DNA of 64,000 nt from Candidatus Sulfopaludibacter sp. SbA3 (GCA_945888325.1 CAMDAC010000011.1:1-64000), one strand, 5' to 3'. Positions 34,971-44,145 are shown, counted from the stretch's first letter. Notes: generated by a model not told the origin, from the sequence alone. A program made the numbers and translations.

Positions 34971-36613
34971 CGGAGGCCGCGGGCCTCGCGGTTCCCAAAA
35001 GCGGTGGCCCGCGCCCCGTCTCGCCGGATGACATCCCCCCGAATGCCGGCCGCGCGATCCGCGCACGCTTCGCGCAGTTCGGCGCCAACTACCGCTGGTT
35101 CCTGCTGCTGACCATGCTGATGGGCTCGATGTCCACCATGCTCGCGGCGACGACGGTCAACGTCGCCCTGCCCGCCATGATCGGCGCCTTCGGGCTCGGC
35201 CAGGACCAGGCGCAATGGATGTCGACGGCGTTCCTGGCGTCGTCAACGCTGGCGATGCTCGCAAACGCTTGGGCGATGGCCACCTACGGCCCGCGCGCGA
35301 CTTACATATTCGGCATGACGACCTTCATCATCGGCTCCCTGCTCGGCGCCGTCAGCGCGACGCTGGAAATGCTGATCGTCGCCCGCGCCCTTCAGGGCGT
35401 ATCGGCCGGCCTGTTGCAGCCCATGTCGATGTTCCTGATCTTCCAGACCTTTCCGGACCGGTTGCGCGGCACGGCAATGGGCCTGTTCTCGATAGGCGTT
35501 GTGCTGGCGCCTGCTTTCGGGCCGGCTCTCGGCGGTGTCGCGGTCGACCTCGCCAGCTGGCGCTTCGTGTTCATCGCCACGCTGCCGCTGGCCATCCTCG
35601 CGCTCGCCATCGCGCCCTTCCTGATGCCGAACGGCGAGCGGCAAAGCCACGAAAAGAAGCCGCCGCTGGACTGGCAGGGGCTCTGCCTGCTGTCGGTCGC
35701 GCTCGTGGGTCTCCTCTCCGCCTTTGCCGGCGGCAACCGCGATGGCTGGGAATCGGACAAGACGCTCATCAAGATCGCGGTCGCTCTCACCGCGGCCGTG
35801 GTCTTCTATTTCTGGGAACGCCGCCATCCGTTTCCGGCGCTCAATCCGGCGATCTTCAAGTATCGCCAGTTCTGGTCGGCCGGCCTCATCATCGTCGCCA
35901 CCGGCACGGCCATCTATGGCTCGACCTATCTCATCCCGCTTTTCGTCCAGATCGTCCAGGGCTACTCACCAACCGCCGCAGGGGTGATGATGATCCCCGC
36001 CGGTCTCGCGATGGTGGTCGGCTTTCCGATCGCAGGCAGGCTGACGGACCGGGTCGACCCACGCTGGCTGCTGACCTTCGGCATTCTCTGCTTTGCGATA
36101 TCCGGCTTCCTGCTCTCCGGCGTGACGGCCCTGACGCCCTACTGGGTGCTCGTCAGCTGGATCATGCTCAGCCGTGTCGGCATCGCCTTCTGCAATCCGC
36201 CCGCGAACACCACCGCCGTCCGCGCCGTGCCGCTGCACCTGCTGGCGTCCGCGACGGGGGGTGTTTCCTTCCTGATGCAGGTGGGCGGCGCGTTCGGCGT
36301 GAACCTCCTGGCCGTTCTGCTGCAGCGGCGCACCATCTTTCACGGCGACCATCTCGCCGCCGAGATGACCGAGTCGAACCCCCAGTTCCTCTATCAGCAC
36401 GCCATGCAATCGCAGGCGCTTGAGGCGAGCGGCATGCCGCCGCTGACGGCCTTCACCAGCTCGTTCGAAGCCATCGGCAGCCAGATCGCCATGCAAGCCA
36501 CGGTGCTCGCGTTCCGGGACTGTTTCTTCGTGATTGCAGTGTGGTTCGTCATCGTCCTGTCCGCCATCGCCTTCATGCCGAAGCCGCAACTGCAGATGGC
36601 CCAGAGCCGCTGA
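34967..36613 (+). CDS. DHA2-family MFS drug efflux permease (EmrB/QacA type)
   Basis: A 548-aa, 14-helix proton-driven exporter. Family signs are AATTVNVALPAMIGAFG in helix 1, ARALQGVSAGLLQPMSM (motif C region), the GPALGG turn in helix 5 and a C-terminal extra pair of helices. The start is TTG at 34967, overlapping the adaptor stop (TTGA). No closer ATG gives a full first helix, and the N-terminal Pro-rich 35 residues are cytoplasmic. With the upstream adaptor it forms an EmrAB-type tripartite pump; no TolC gene is adjacent. Confidence 0.87.
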   Translation: MTEAAGLAVPKSGGPRPVSPDDIPPNAGRAIRARFAQFGANYRWFLLLTMLMGSMSTMLAATTVNVALPAMIGAFGLGQDQAQWMSTAFLASSTLAMLANAWAMATYGPRATYIFGMTTFIIGSLLGAVSATLEMLIVARALQGVSAGLLQPMSMFLIFQTFPDRLRGTAMGLFSIGVVLAPAFGPALGGVAVDLASWRFVFIATLPLAILALAIAPFLMPNGERQSHEKKPPLDWQGLCLLSVALVGLLSAFAGGNRDGWESDKTLIKIAVALTAAVVFYFWERRHPFPALNPAIFKYRQFWSAGLIIVATGTAIYGSTYLIPLFVQIVQGYSPTAAGVMMIPAGLAMVVGFPIAGRLTDRVDPRWLLTFGILCFAISGFLLSGVTALTPYWVLVSWIMLSRVGIAFCNPPANTTAVRAVPLHLLASATGGVSFLMQVGGAFGVNLLAVLLQRRTIFHGDHLAAEMTESNPQFLYQHAMQSQALEASGMPPLTAFTSSFEAIGSQIAMQATVLAFRDCFFVIAVWFVIVLSAIAFMPKPQLQMAQSR

Positions 36614-36725
36614 TCGCAGTCTGCGCCTTGAAGTGACCGTCACGATCGTCAGCTGACCGGTTGGAACCAAGGCCGGAGTTGGGCGTTGTGCAGCGGCGCC
36701 TCAAGCCCAGCAAACCGGAGTTTTG

Positions 36726-37583
36726 ATGAAAAAGATCGTGGCCTTCGTGAACCATCAATCCGGTTCGGTGCCCAAGGATGGGAGCGAAGCGCTGGAGCGC
36801 GTGCTGTCCGATCTTGGCTACACGGCCGACATCATTTCTTTTGAGGAAGGGGACGTGAAGGCGACCTTGCAGCGCGCCATTGATCAGTCGCCGGACTACC
36901 TCATCGCATGGGGCGGCGATGGCAGCATCAACTGCGCCCTCACTGCCTCGGGCTCGGATGGCCCGCCGGTGCTGACCCTGCCTGGCGGCACGATGAACCT
37001 CCTGCACCAGCGCCTGCACCATGGCCGCACCGGCTGGGAAGACATCCTGCGCTCGGCGCTCGAAGACCCGCAGGTTTCGCCTTGGGCCGCCAGCGAGATC
37101 GAAGGCCAGCGTTTCTATGTGGCGGTCGTGGTCGGCCGGCTGACCACGCTCAGCGAAAGCCGGGAGCTGGTGCGGAAAGGTGCATTCCTGGAAGCCATCA
37201 CGGCCGCCGCAAAGAACTCGGTCTTCGACATGGAAACCCGGCTGCAGCTTCGCTCGCGCATCGGCTCCCGCATCATCAGCACGGACGCCACAGCGGGCGC
37301 GATCGTACTGGCGGGCGAAAAACGTCCGCGTTTCGATGTGGCCGCCATAGATCCCGCCTCGCAACTGGATCTCGTGAGCGTCGGTTTCCAGTCGCTGCTG
37401 AACGGCTGGCGCGACGCGGAAGACGTCTCGGTCGAAACAACCACCGCTGTGAGGGTTGAAGACATCCACGGCGATCCGATCCCCGCGACCATCGACGGCG
37501 AGCCGTGCGAGTTGCCGTCGATCTGCGAGTTTCGCCTGATCCCCGTGGCGGCGCAGGTCATCCGCGCCAAGCCGGTCTCATGA
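36726..37583 (+). CDS. Diacylglycerol/sphingosine-kinase-like protein
   Basis: A 285-aa protein of the DAGK catalytic family. The nucleotide-binding motif WGGDGSINCAL (about 62-72) and PGGTMNLL (about 88-95) are present, the latter in place of the usual PxGTxNDxA. It begins KKIVAFVNHQSGS, as in NAD-kinase-like folds. The C-terminal beta-sandwich IDGEPCELP is typical. It should phosphorylate a lipid alcohol at the inner membrane face. The next gene, a metallophosphoesterase, starts within its stop codon (ATGA), an intriguing kinase-phosphatase pairing. The ATG at 36726 follows a CGGAG site. Confidence 0.8.
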   Translation: MKKIVAFVNHQSGSVPKDGSEALERVLSDLGYTADIISFEEGDVKATLQRAIDQSPDYLIAWGGDGSINCALTASGSDGPPVLTLPGGTMNLLHQRLHHGRTGWEDILRSALEDPQVSPWAASEIEGQRFYVAVVVGRLTTLSESRELVRKGAFLEAITAAAKNSVFDMETRLQLRSRIGSRIISTDATAGAIVLAGEKRPRFDVAAIDPASQLDLVSVGFQSLLNGWRDAEDVSVETTTAVRVEDIHGDPIPATIDGEPCELPSICEFRLIPVAAQVIRAKPVS

Positions 37584-38365
37584 GGCTCATTCACGTCTCC
37601 GATATCCATATCGGCGCGACCAGCGAAGCGATCCTCGATGCCGCACATCAGGCCATCAAGGCGCATCCCGGCGCCGCGCTTGTGGTGAGCGGGGACCTGA
37701 CCCAACGCGGCTCGCGCGACGAATTCCACCGGGCGCGCGAATGGGTGGATGCGGTGAAGCTCCCCGCCATCGTCGTCCCCGGCAATCACGACACGCCGCT
37801 GCTGCACCCGGGGCACCGGGTATTCAAACCGTTTGACCGCTACAGGGATTATTTCGTTGACCTGACACGCTCCCTCAACGCGGGTGCGGCGCGGCTGCTG
37901 CCCCTCAATACGGCGCGCGGCTGGCAATCGCGTGCGAACTGGGCCGAGGGCTCGGTGGCGCTCGATGAGCTGGATGAGATGATTTCCGAAGCCGATGATG
38001 CCGGCGCGGTTCCCATCATGGTGTGCCACCATCCGTTCACCCCGTTTTCCGGCGCCGGACTGACCACACGTACACGCCGCGGCGATGTCGCTAGTGAGCG
38101 GCTCGCCAGGAGCCCCGTGCGCCTGCTGATGACGGGCCATGTCCACACGCCGCACATCGAACGCATCGCCCCCGGCAGCGGCGAGTACATCGCCCTCTCG
38201 GCCGGCACGCTCTACCTCCGCCTGCGCGCCTCGCCGCCCGGCTTCAACATCGTCGACATCGACGCCAACGGCCTGTCTGTCGCGCCATACACTTACAACC
38301 ACGACACCTTCGAGCCCCTTCCCTCCGCCCGTCTCGATTGGACCGAAGCGCCGGACGCCGGCTAG
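37580..38365 (+). CDS. Metallophosphoesterase
   Basis: A 261-aa calcineurin-like phosphoesterase with all metal motifs: HVSDIHIG (D-x-H), VSGDLTQRG (GD), VPGNHDTP (GNHD), MVCHHPF and TGHVHTPH (GHxH). It resembles cyclic-nucleotide or phospholipid phosphodiesterases such as CpdA. No signal peptide, so cytoplasmic. It overlaps the kinase-like gene upstream by 4 bp, indicating coupled translation. The substrate is not known; a product of the kinase-like protein is one possibility. Confidence 0.87.
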   Translation: MRLIHVSDIHIGATSEAILDAAHQAIKAHPGAALVVSGDLTQRGSRDEFHRAREWVDAVKLPAIVVPGNHDTPLLHPGHRVFKPFDRYRDYFVDLTRSLNAGAARLLPLNTARGWQSRANWAEGSVALDELDEMISEADDAGAVPIMVCHHPFTPFSGAGLTTRTRRGDVASERLARSPVRLLMTGHVHTPHIERIAPGSGEYIALSAGTLYLRLRASPPGFNIVDIDANGLSVAPYTYNHDTFEPLPSARLDWTEAPDAG

Positions 38366-38434
38366 CCACCCCGCGGCGGCCACTTGTTCCGCCCCTCCAA
38401 ACCGGTACATGCTACATCCGGGGAGGACGACCGG

Positions 38435-39862
38435 ATGAAACTGACGCGGCGTCACATGCTTTTCGCGGCCGCCGGCACAGGCCTCGCCGCCGGGGCCGTC
38501 GCGGTCCAGAAAATCGGCTGGGACAGCAAGTCGTTCACCCGCAAGGGCTATGTCGAGGGCGCCCCTGAGGCCCCGCCCGGCGAAGCCAGCTGGATGAACT
38601 GGGCGGGCATCGAACGCGCCACGCCGCAGCAGATCGCCTTCCCCGAAAGCGTCGACGCCCTCGCCAATACGATCCGCAACGCCAAAGGCCGCGTCCGCCC
38701 CGTCGGCAGCGGCCACTCCTTCACCGGCCTCGCGACCACCGAAGACACCCTCGTCATGGTCAACGCCCTGTCGGGCCTGCTGGGCTATGACGCCGCCACC
38801 GGCGAAGCCCGCTTCGGCGCCGGCACACCGCTCTTCCAGGTCAGCGAAGAACTCGCCGCACAAGGCCGCGCCTTCGACAACCAGCCGGACATCGACTCGC
38901 AAACCCTCGCCGGCGCCTTCGCCACCGCCACGCACGGCACCGGCAACGACCTGCCCGCCCTGCACGACAACCTCACCGCCTTTCAGATGGTCACCGCCGA
39001 TGGCAGCCTCCGCGATGTAACGCGCGCCTCGGATCCGGACCTCTTCGAAGCCGGCAAGGTCTCCCTCGGCGCCCTCGGCGTGATGACGGCCTTCACGCTG
39101 CGCAGCGTCCCCGCCTACCGCCTCAAGCGCACTGTCACCGTCGAGGACTCGAAAGACTTCCTCAGCCGTCTCGGGCAGACCTCCAGCGCGCACCGCAACT
39201 TCGAGTTCTATTACTTCCCGCACACCGGCCTCGTCGCCAGCATCGTGCACGACCTGACCGATGAACCGCCTACGGACGAAACCGGCGGCGATGACGACGA
39301 ATTCCTGCAAGGCCTGAAAACCCTGCGCGACGAACTCGGCTGGGCGCCCTGGCTGCGCCGGACGATTGCCCGCTCCGAATTCCCGAGAGGCATCGTCGAG
39401 GAACGCGTGAACGAGTCCCGCGTCCTCCTCTCCACTGTCCGACCAACCCGTTTCATCGAGATGGAATACCACCTGCCGCGCGAGCGCGGCCCCGAAATGG
39501 TCGAGCGCGTAATGCGCAAGCTGGACCAGCGCGGCGAGATTTTCTTCCCGATGGAATACCGCCACATCGCGCCCGACACCGCCTGGCTCAGCCCGTTCAA
39601 CGCCGGCCCCCGCGCCTCCATCGCCATCCACGCCGCCGCCGATGAAGGCTACGACTATTTCTTCTCAGACTTCGAGCCGATGTACCGCGAAGCCGGCGGC
39701 CGTCCCCACTGGGGCAAGCTGCACTCGCTCGGCCGCGCCGAGCTGACGCAGCTCTATCCGGACTACGAACGCTTCCTCGCTCTGCGCCGCGACCTCGATC
39801 CCGGCGGCAAGTTCCTGAACGCGCATCTGGCCAAGCTGTTCGGAGAGAATTTCGATGGTTGA
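38435..39862 (+). CDS. Tat-exported FAD oxidase (D-arabinono-1,4-lactone oxidase family)
   Basis: A 475-aa FAD-dependent oxidoreductase with a Tat signal at the N-terminus (LTRRHMLFAAAGTGLAAG). The FAD-binding PCMH part has RPVGSGHSFTG; His94 in GHS is the usual covalent FAD attachment residue in this family. TLAGAFATATHGTG follows. The C-terminal ALO domain has EMEYHLPRE and ends NAHLAKLFG. It oxidises a sugar lactone or alditol in the periplasm using O2 or an unknown acceptor. GGGGAGGA lies 6 nt before the start. The next gene overlaps by 8 bp, so it forms an exported enzyme pair with the PLP protein. Confidence 0.85.
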   Translation: MKLTRRHMLFAAAGTGLAAGAVAVQKIGWDSKSFTRKGYVEGAPEAPPGEASWMNWAGIERATPQQIAFPESVDALANTIRNAKGRVRPVGSGHSFTGLATTEDTLVMVNALSGLLGYDAATGEARFGAGTPLFQVSEELAAQGRAFDNQPDIDSQTLAGAFATATHGTGNDLPALHDNLTAFQMVTADGSLRDVTRASDPDLFEAGKVSLGALGVMTAFTLRSVPAYRLKRTVTVEDSKDFLSRLGQTSSAHRNFEFYYFPHTGLVASIVHDLTDEPPTDETGGDDDEFLQGLKTLRDELGWAPWLRRTIARSEFPRGIVEERVNESRVLLSTVRPTRFIEMEYHLPRERGPEMVERVMRKLDQRGEIFFPMEYRHIAPDTAWLSPFNAGPRASIAIHAAADEGYDYFFSDFEPMYREAGGRPHWGKLHSLGRAELTQLYPDYERFLALRRDLDPGGKFLNAHLAKLFGENFDG

Positions 39863-41135
39863 AATTTCGCGCCGTACCCTGATGATCGGCGGCGCAGGCC
39901 TTGCGGGAGCAGCAATTCTGATGACCAAACCCGGTGACGAGAGCGGACCGCGCGATCCCTATTTCCTCGGCCTCCAGGCCGCCCTGGACGAAGCGGGCAT
40001 TGCCTCGCCGACGCTGGTCATCGACAAGGCACGCCTGGACGCCAATATCGACACACTGATGAGCCACCTGCCGCCCGGCATGGCCTACCGGATCGTCGCG
40101 AAATCCCTGCCGTCGCTCGACCTCATCGCGCACATCCGCCAGCGCTGCGGATCAGACCGGCTGATGACGTTCAACCAGCCCATGCTGACCGCCCTCAGCA
40201 AGGCGATGCCGGACGCTGACCAGCTCCTCGGCAAGCCGCTGCCGGTGGCCGCCGCGCGCACATACTTCCAGTCGCTCGCGCCGGAAGATGCCGTCGCCGC
40301 GACCAATATCCAGTGGCTGATCGATACGCCCGAGCGCCTTCGTCAGTATCAGGAACTTGCGCGGAGCGCCGGTCAGACGCTGCGCATCAATCTCGAACTT
40401 GATGTCGGCCTGCACCGGGGCGGGCTCGACGCCGGCGACACGCTGAAAGCCATGATCGAGACGCTGCGCGACGCACCGGAGCTCGAACTCTCCGGCTTCA
40501 TGGGCTACGAGCCGTATCTGGCCGCGCTGCCCGAAGCGCTCGGCTGGCGCGAGCGCGCCAAGTCCGGCGCCTGGCGGCGTTATGGCGAGGCGCTGGCGCA
40601 GGCCGCCGAGGTTCTGGGCGCCGAAGCGATGACGGGCCTCGTCCGCAACGCGGCGGGCAGCCCCACCTACCGGTATTATCAGTCCACGAAGGTCGCCAAC
40701 GAAATCTCGGCCGGCTCCTGCCTCGTCAAACCGACGCATTTCGACACGCCGCTGCTGGAGCCCCACCTGCCCGCCAGCTTCATCGCGACACCGGTGATCA
40801 AGTCGATGCCGCAAACGCGCCTGCCCGGCCTCGAATTCGCCGCTGACGGCCAGCGCGCCTGGGACCCGAACACCTCCCGCACGGTCTTCACCTATGGCGG
40901 TAACTGGATGGCCGACCCGGTCGACCCGCCGGGCCTTTCCTACAACAAGACCTTCGGCCGCTCGTCCAATCAGGAAATGCTGACCGGCGGACACAACCTG
41001 TCGATCGCGCCGGACGAATTCGTGTTCTTCCGGCCCCACCAGAGCGAGGCCGTGTTCCTCCAGTTCGGCGACATCGCCGTCTTCGAGAACGGCCGCATCA
41101 CGCAGCGCTGGCCCGTCTTTCCAGCGTCAGCCTGA
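39855..41135 (+). CDS. Tat-exported PLP-dependent alanine racemase-fold protein (DSD1/D-threonine aldolase-like)
   Basis: A 426-aa protein starting with a Tat signal (ISRRTLMIGGAGLAGAAIL). The alanine racemase-type barrel has SPTLVIDKARLDANI and RIVAKSLPSL, in which Lys83 should bind PLP. The C-terminal beta domain reads FRPHQSEAVFLQFGDIAVF. Classical DSD1 and D-threonine aldolases hold a metal with an H-x-C pair; here this is His395-Gln-Ser397, so the Cys ligand is missing. Export of a PLP enzyme is uncommon and fits Tat, which exports proteins with cofactor bound. It overlaps the FAD oxidase gene by 8 bp. The substrate is unknown; a D-amino acid is likely from the family. Confidence 0.75.
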   Translation: MVEISRRTLMIGGAGLAGAAILMTKPGDESGPRDPYFLGLQAALDEAGIASPTLVIDKARLDANIDTLMSHLPPGMAYRIVAKSLPSLDLIAHIRQRCGSDRLMTFNQPMLTALSKAMPDADQLLGKPLPVAAARTYFQSLAPEDAVAATNIQWLIDTPERLRQYQELARSAGQTLRINLELDVGLHRGGLDAGDTLKAMIETLRDAPELELSGFMGYEPYLAALPEALGWRERAKSGAWRRYGEALAQAAEVLGAEAMTGLVRNAAGSPTYRYYQSTKVANEISAGSCLVKPTHFDTPLLEPHLPASFIATPVIKSMPQTRLPGLEFAADGQRAWDPNTSRTVFTYGGNWMADPVDPPGLSYNKTFGRSSNQEMLTGGHNLSIAPDEFVFFRPHQSEAVFLQFGDIAVFENGRITQRWPVFPASA

Positions 41136-41223
41136 AAGGCGCACCACGTAGTTTTCCGGATTGCCGCCCGCCGGGGCGTCTCGCGTACGTTTCGTCCTGC
41201 GCCAAGGTCAGGAGGGCCGGCAG

Positions 41224-42366
41224 ATGGATGGCAGTTTCCAGATCAGCGGGGCCGAGCCCGCAACCGCCCAACGTGCGGATGCCGCCTTCCGGCGCCGTGT
41301 TGACTCCTTTCTCGACACAGCCCTCACCGAGGAATTGCGGGCCGCAGGCCGCGTCACCACGGGTCTCAAGTCCTCGCCCGAAGCCTGCGCCGTATGGCGG
41401 GAAAAGCTGTGCGAACGCGGATGGTTTGCCCCGTCCTGGCCGATAGAGCATGGCGGCGCGGGATGGAGCACCGAGCAGCGCCTCTATTTCGAGAATGCCT
41501 GCGCCGCGCGAGATGCGCCGATCCTGCAATCCTCCGGCGTGCGAACCATCGGTCCACTGATCATCGCGGAGGGCTCACCCGAACAACAGGCCCGCTACCT
41601 TCCGGCCATCCTGAGCGGCGCGCATGAGTGGTGCCAGGGATTTTCAGAGCCGCAGGCCGGGTCCGACCTGTCGGCCCTAACGCTGCGCGCCGAACGCGAC
41701 GGCGATGATTTCATTCTCACCGGCAGCAAGCTGTGGACCAGCTTTGCCCAGTACGCGACCCACATTTTCCTGCTCGCGCGGTGCGATCCACAAAGCACCG
41801 GCGGCGCCGGTCTCGTCTTCCTGCTGGTCGAGATGGACCGTCCCGGCATCACCGTAAAGCCAATCCGTTTCATCGACGGCGACAGCGAAACCAACGAAGT
41901 GTTCTTCGACCGCGTCCGGACGCCCGCGGCAGCCCGTATCGGCGACATCGGCGCGGGCTGGAAAGCCGCCAAGCGCCTGATGGCCATCGCCCGCTCGAAT
42001 AATACCACCACCGGCCTCCTGCGCCGGGCCCTGCGCGCCGCGCAGCGCGGCGTGGTGGCTCAAGACTGCGACGACGACGCGTTGCGCGCCAAGCTCGCAT
42101 CGCTCGCGCGGCGCATCGATGAGTTCGAGGCCTTCGAGATCCATGTCAGCGCCGGCAGGATCGGCGCCGCCGAAGGACCTGCGACGTCTGCCCTGAAACT
42201 CATCGCGACCGAGCTGCATCAGACGATCACGGAAGCGGGCCTCGAAGCCGCGGCGACCAGCGACTTTGCACAGGCGAAGTATTTCGCGACGCGCGCCGCA
42301 ACCATCTACTCCGGCACCAGCGAAGTGCACCGCAACATTCTCGCCCAGGCGATCGGCTGTCCGTGA
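41224..42366 (+). CDS. Acyl-CoA dehydrogenase family protein lacking both usual catalytic Glu positions
   Basis: A 380-aa ACAD fold: GFSEPQAGSDLSALTLRA (139-156), GSKLWTSFAQYATH and C-terminal YSGTSEVHRNIL. The general base is normally the Glu of YEGT or a Glu in helix G, as Glu250 of LiuA. Here the first is Ser363 and the aligned helix-G residue is Ala256 (AIARS). The protein may use another base, form a heterodimer or not dehydrogenate. AGGAGG lies 9 nt before the ATG at 41224. It follows the PLP gene by 88 bp on the same strand and is not next to the valine or leucine genes. Confidence 0.8.
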   Translation: MDGSFQISGAEPATAQRADAAFRRRVDSFLDTALTEELRAAGRVTTGLKSSPEACAVWREKLCERGWFAPSWPIEHGGAGWSTEQRLYFENACAARDAPILQSSGVRTIGPLIIAEGSPEQQARYLPAILSGAHEWCQGFSEPQAGSDLSALTLRAERDGDDFILTGSKLWTSFAQYATHIFLLARCDPQSTGGAGLVFLLVEMDRPGITVKPIRFIDGDSETNEVFFDRVRTPAAARIGDIGAGWKAAKRLMAIARSNNTTTGLLRRALRAAQRGVVAQDCDDDALRAKLASLARRIDEFEAFEIHVSAGRIGAAEGPATSALKLIATELHQTITEAGLEAAATSDFAQAKYFATRAATIYSGTSEVHRNILAQAIGCP

Positions 42367-42457
42367 CGTTCTCGCGGCCTCGGGCAGCGCCGGAACAAAT
42401 GGGAAGGATCTGCGTTCAGTCAGGATCATCCTCGTCGCTGAATGGAGAAGTGGCACC

Positions 42458-43045
42458 ATGACTATTCGCAATGTTCTCATGCTCGCAGCCGCTCTTGTGA
42501 CGGTCACCAACTGCACGCCGTACCAGGAGGTTGATCGCGGCGACACGCCGCCCGTCGCGGCCGATCCGATGCCGGTCGAGCCGTCAGCCGAGGTCAGCAC
42601 CGGATCCAATGACGGCGGCGCCATGGAAGTCGATCGCTCGGTTGCCGTGGTCTATGAAATCCGCAACCGCGCCGATATCCCGACTTTTGTGACGTCGCAG
42701 ATGACGCTGGCGGACAAGGACGCCAACGGCCAGCTCACGGCTGACGAATACGACCTGCTGGCCCCCGCCCTGGCGCAGGCCGACAACAGCCCGAACCCGA
42801 GCGCTGAAGGCGGCCCGGTGGCCAATCCGGGTGCGGAGGAAGTTGTCGCCGGATCAGGTGGCGACGCGATCCGCCGGGACACCTTCTTCACGATGGTCGC
42901 CGGTCAGGATGGATTGATCACGGCCTCGGAGCTTGAATCGGCGCTGACCACGCGTTTCGAGGACGCGGATGCCAACAATGACGGCGCGCTGGATGCTGCC
43001 GAGTCCAAGACTTTCGCGGCAAGCATGCTGTCGAACGGCAGCTAG
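42458..43045 (+). CDS. EF-hand lipoprotein, calcium-binding
   Basis: A 195-aa exported protein. The signal ends in VTVTNC, so a lipoprotein with Cys at about 19 is likely. An acidic, Pro-rich linker follows. Two EF-hand loops are clear: DKDANGQLTADEY (about 87-99) and DADANNDGALDAAES (about 170-184). Between them QDGLITASELESA looks like a third, partial loop. Function is probably Ca2+ buffering or sensing in the periplasm. GGAGAAG precedes the ATG. It is convergent with the GGDEF gene, with a hairpin between them. Confidence 0.8.
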   Translation: MTIRNVLMLAAALVTVTNCTPYQEVDRGDTPPVAADPMPVEPSAEVSTGSNDGGAMEVDRSVAVVYEIRNRADIPTFVTSQMTLADKDANGQLTADEYDLLAPALAQADNSPNPSAEGGPVANPGAEEVVAGSGGDAIRRDTFFTMVAGQDGLITASELESALTTRFEDADANNDGALDAAESKTFAASMLSNGS

Positions 43046-43055
43046 CTCGCTCGAA

Positions 43056-43089
43056 GCCCGCGCAGTTTGGATCAGCCGATCCCGCGGGC
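43056..43089. terminator. Hairpin between convergent EF-hand and GGDEF genes
   Basis: A two-tier stem: GCCCGCG (43056-43062) with CGCGGGC (43083-43089), and inside it GGATC with GATCC around AGCC. It lies between convergent stops and overlaps the last codons of the GGDEF gene. Neither side has a T-run, so it may act only as a 3'-end stabiliser. Confidence 0.4.
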
Positions 43090-44145
43090 CTTCACTAGAT
43101 TTCGGCCGGATTTCCGGGCTTCGCGCATGAAAGCGTCGGCTTGCTCGATCACTGCGCTGGCGGCCATGCCCGGCTCGCCGCGCGCGAGGCCGTAGGAGGC
43201 GGTCAGCCCGGCGAAGGGTTGGTCCACGCCCGCAACGGTATGCGCCGTGAGCTTGTAGGCATGCTTGATCTTGACCAGCAGGTTGTAGGCAGACATCAGG
43301 TCGCGGCCCGGAAGGATGAGGGCAAACTGGTCGCCGCCATAACGGGCCACCATATCCCCTTCACCCAGGTTTCCGGAAACCAGCGACGCGAAGATGCGCA
43401 GGATCGCATCGCCGGCCGCCGGACCGTAGGCATCCGTCAGTCCACTGAAGTTATCGAGCTCTGCAAAAACCACGCAATAGCCTTCGTTGGTCTTCGCCGC
43501 GCGATTGACCGTCTCCTGCAGCTGTGTGTCAAAGGCGCGGCGGTTGAACGCGCCGGAGACCGGATCGCGCTGAGCCTGGGCCTGAACTTCTTCCAGTTGC
43601 TGGTTCAGCGTGGTTATCAGGGTCTGTGACTTTGCGAGCCCCTGGTTGAGATCGCGGGTCAGGTCGGCCATCCGCCGGTTCTCTTCGAGCAATGTCGCGA
43701 CCATGGCCGACAGCCCTTCGTTCGAAGTGGCTTCCGGAACTCTCTCGGCAATTGTGTCCAGCGAGGTCGTGAAGGCATCGTTCTGCTTGAGGCCCTCCTC
43801 GATGATCTCGAGCACCGCGCCAATCTCGTTGCCGATCGCCTGGCCAATGCCTTGCGTCGTGAAAGTCGTCGCATCGTCGACAAGGTATTCTTGGAACAGG
43901 GAGTCGATGTCGTAGGGGCTCAGCTGGTCCTTGAGCAGAAGCAGGCTGTTGATCTCGGCCACCAGCTCTTCATCCGAACCGGTCGTATAGGCGAACAGCA
44001 CGGCATAGGCATTCGGGTAAGGCGCCGTGTGGTACTTGTCCATCATGTTGAAGACGCGGATCGCCGCCTGGCAGACTTCCCGGAACGTGCGCTGACCAGC
44101 GCTGGCAGGAAAGGTTTCTGGGGTCTGTCGAGCCGGGGCTTGCAT
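43072..44145 (-). CDS. GGDEF-domain protein with altered active site (GGDQF)
   Basis: A 357-aa soluble protein. The N-terminal helical domain (about 20-150) is of a type found ahead of GGDEF domains in alphaproteobacteria. A coiled coil follows (about 155-192), then the GGDEF domain (193-357). The signature is RYGGDQFALIL: Gln273 replaces the metal-binding Glu. The substrate-contact region reads LDNFSGLTDAYG with Asp for the usual Asn of ND. The RxxD inhibitory site is GEGD, so product inhibition is lost. It may be a weak cyclase, a c-di-GMP or GTP sensor, or inactive. It starts at ATG 44145 facing a 559-bp intergenic region. Confidence 0.85.
   Translation of the reverse strand: MQAPARQTPETFPASAGQRTFREVCQAAIRVFNMMDKYHTAPYPNAYAVLFAYTTGSDEELVAEINSLLLLKDQLSPYDIDSLFQEYLVDDATTFTTQGIGQAIGNEIGAVLEIIEEGLKQNDAFTTSLDTIAERVPEATSNEGLSAMVATLLEENRRMADLTRDLNQGLAKSQTLITTLNQQLEEVQAQAQRDPVSGAFNRRAFDTQLQETVNRAAKTNEGYCVVFAELDNFSGLTDAYGPAAGDAILRIFASLVSGNLGEGDMVARYGGDQFALILPGRDLMSAYNLLVKIKHAYKLTAHTVAGVDQPFAGLTASYGLARGEPGMAASAVIEQADAFMREARKSGRNLVKARGIG

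Noticed and set aside
37115-39631. 838-codon minus-strand open frame
   Set aside because: Antisense to four recognised plus-strand genes, with shadow-type composition (Gly/Ala/Arg/Val-rich, no motifs).
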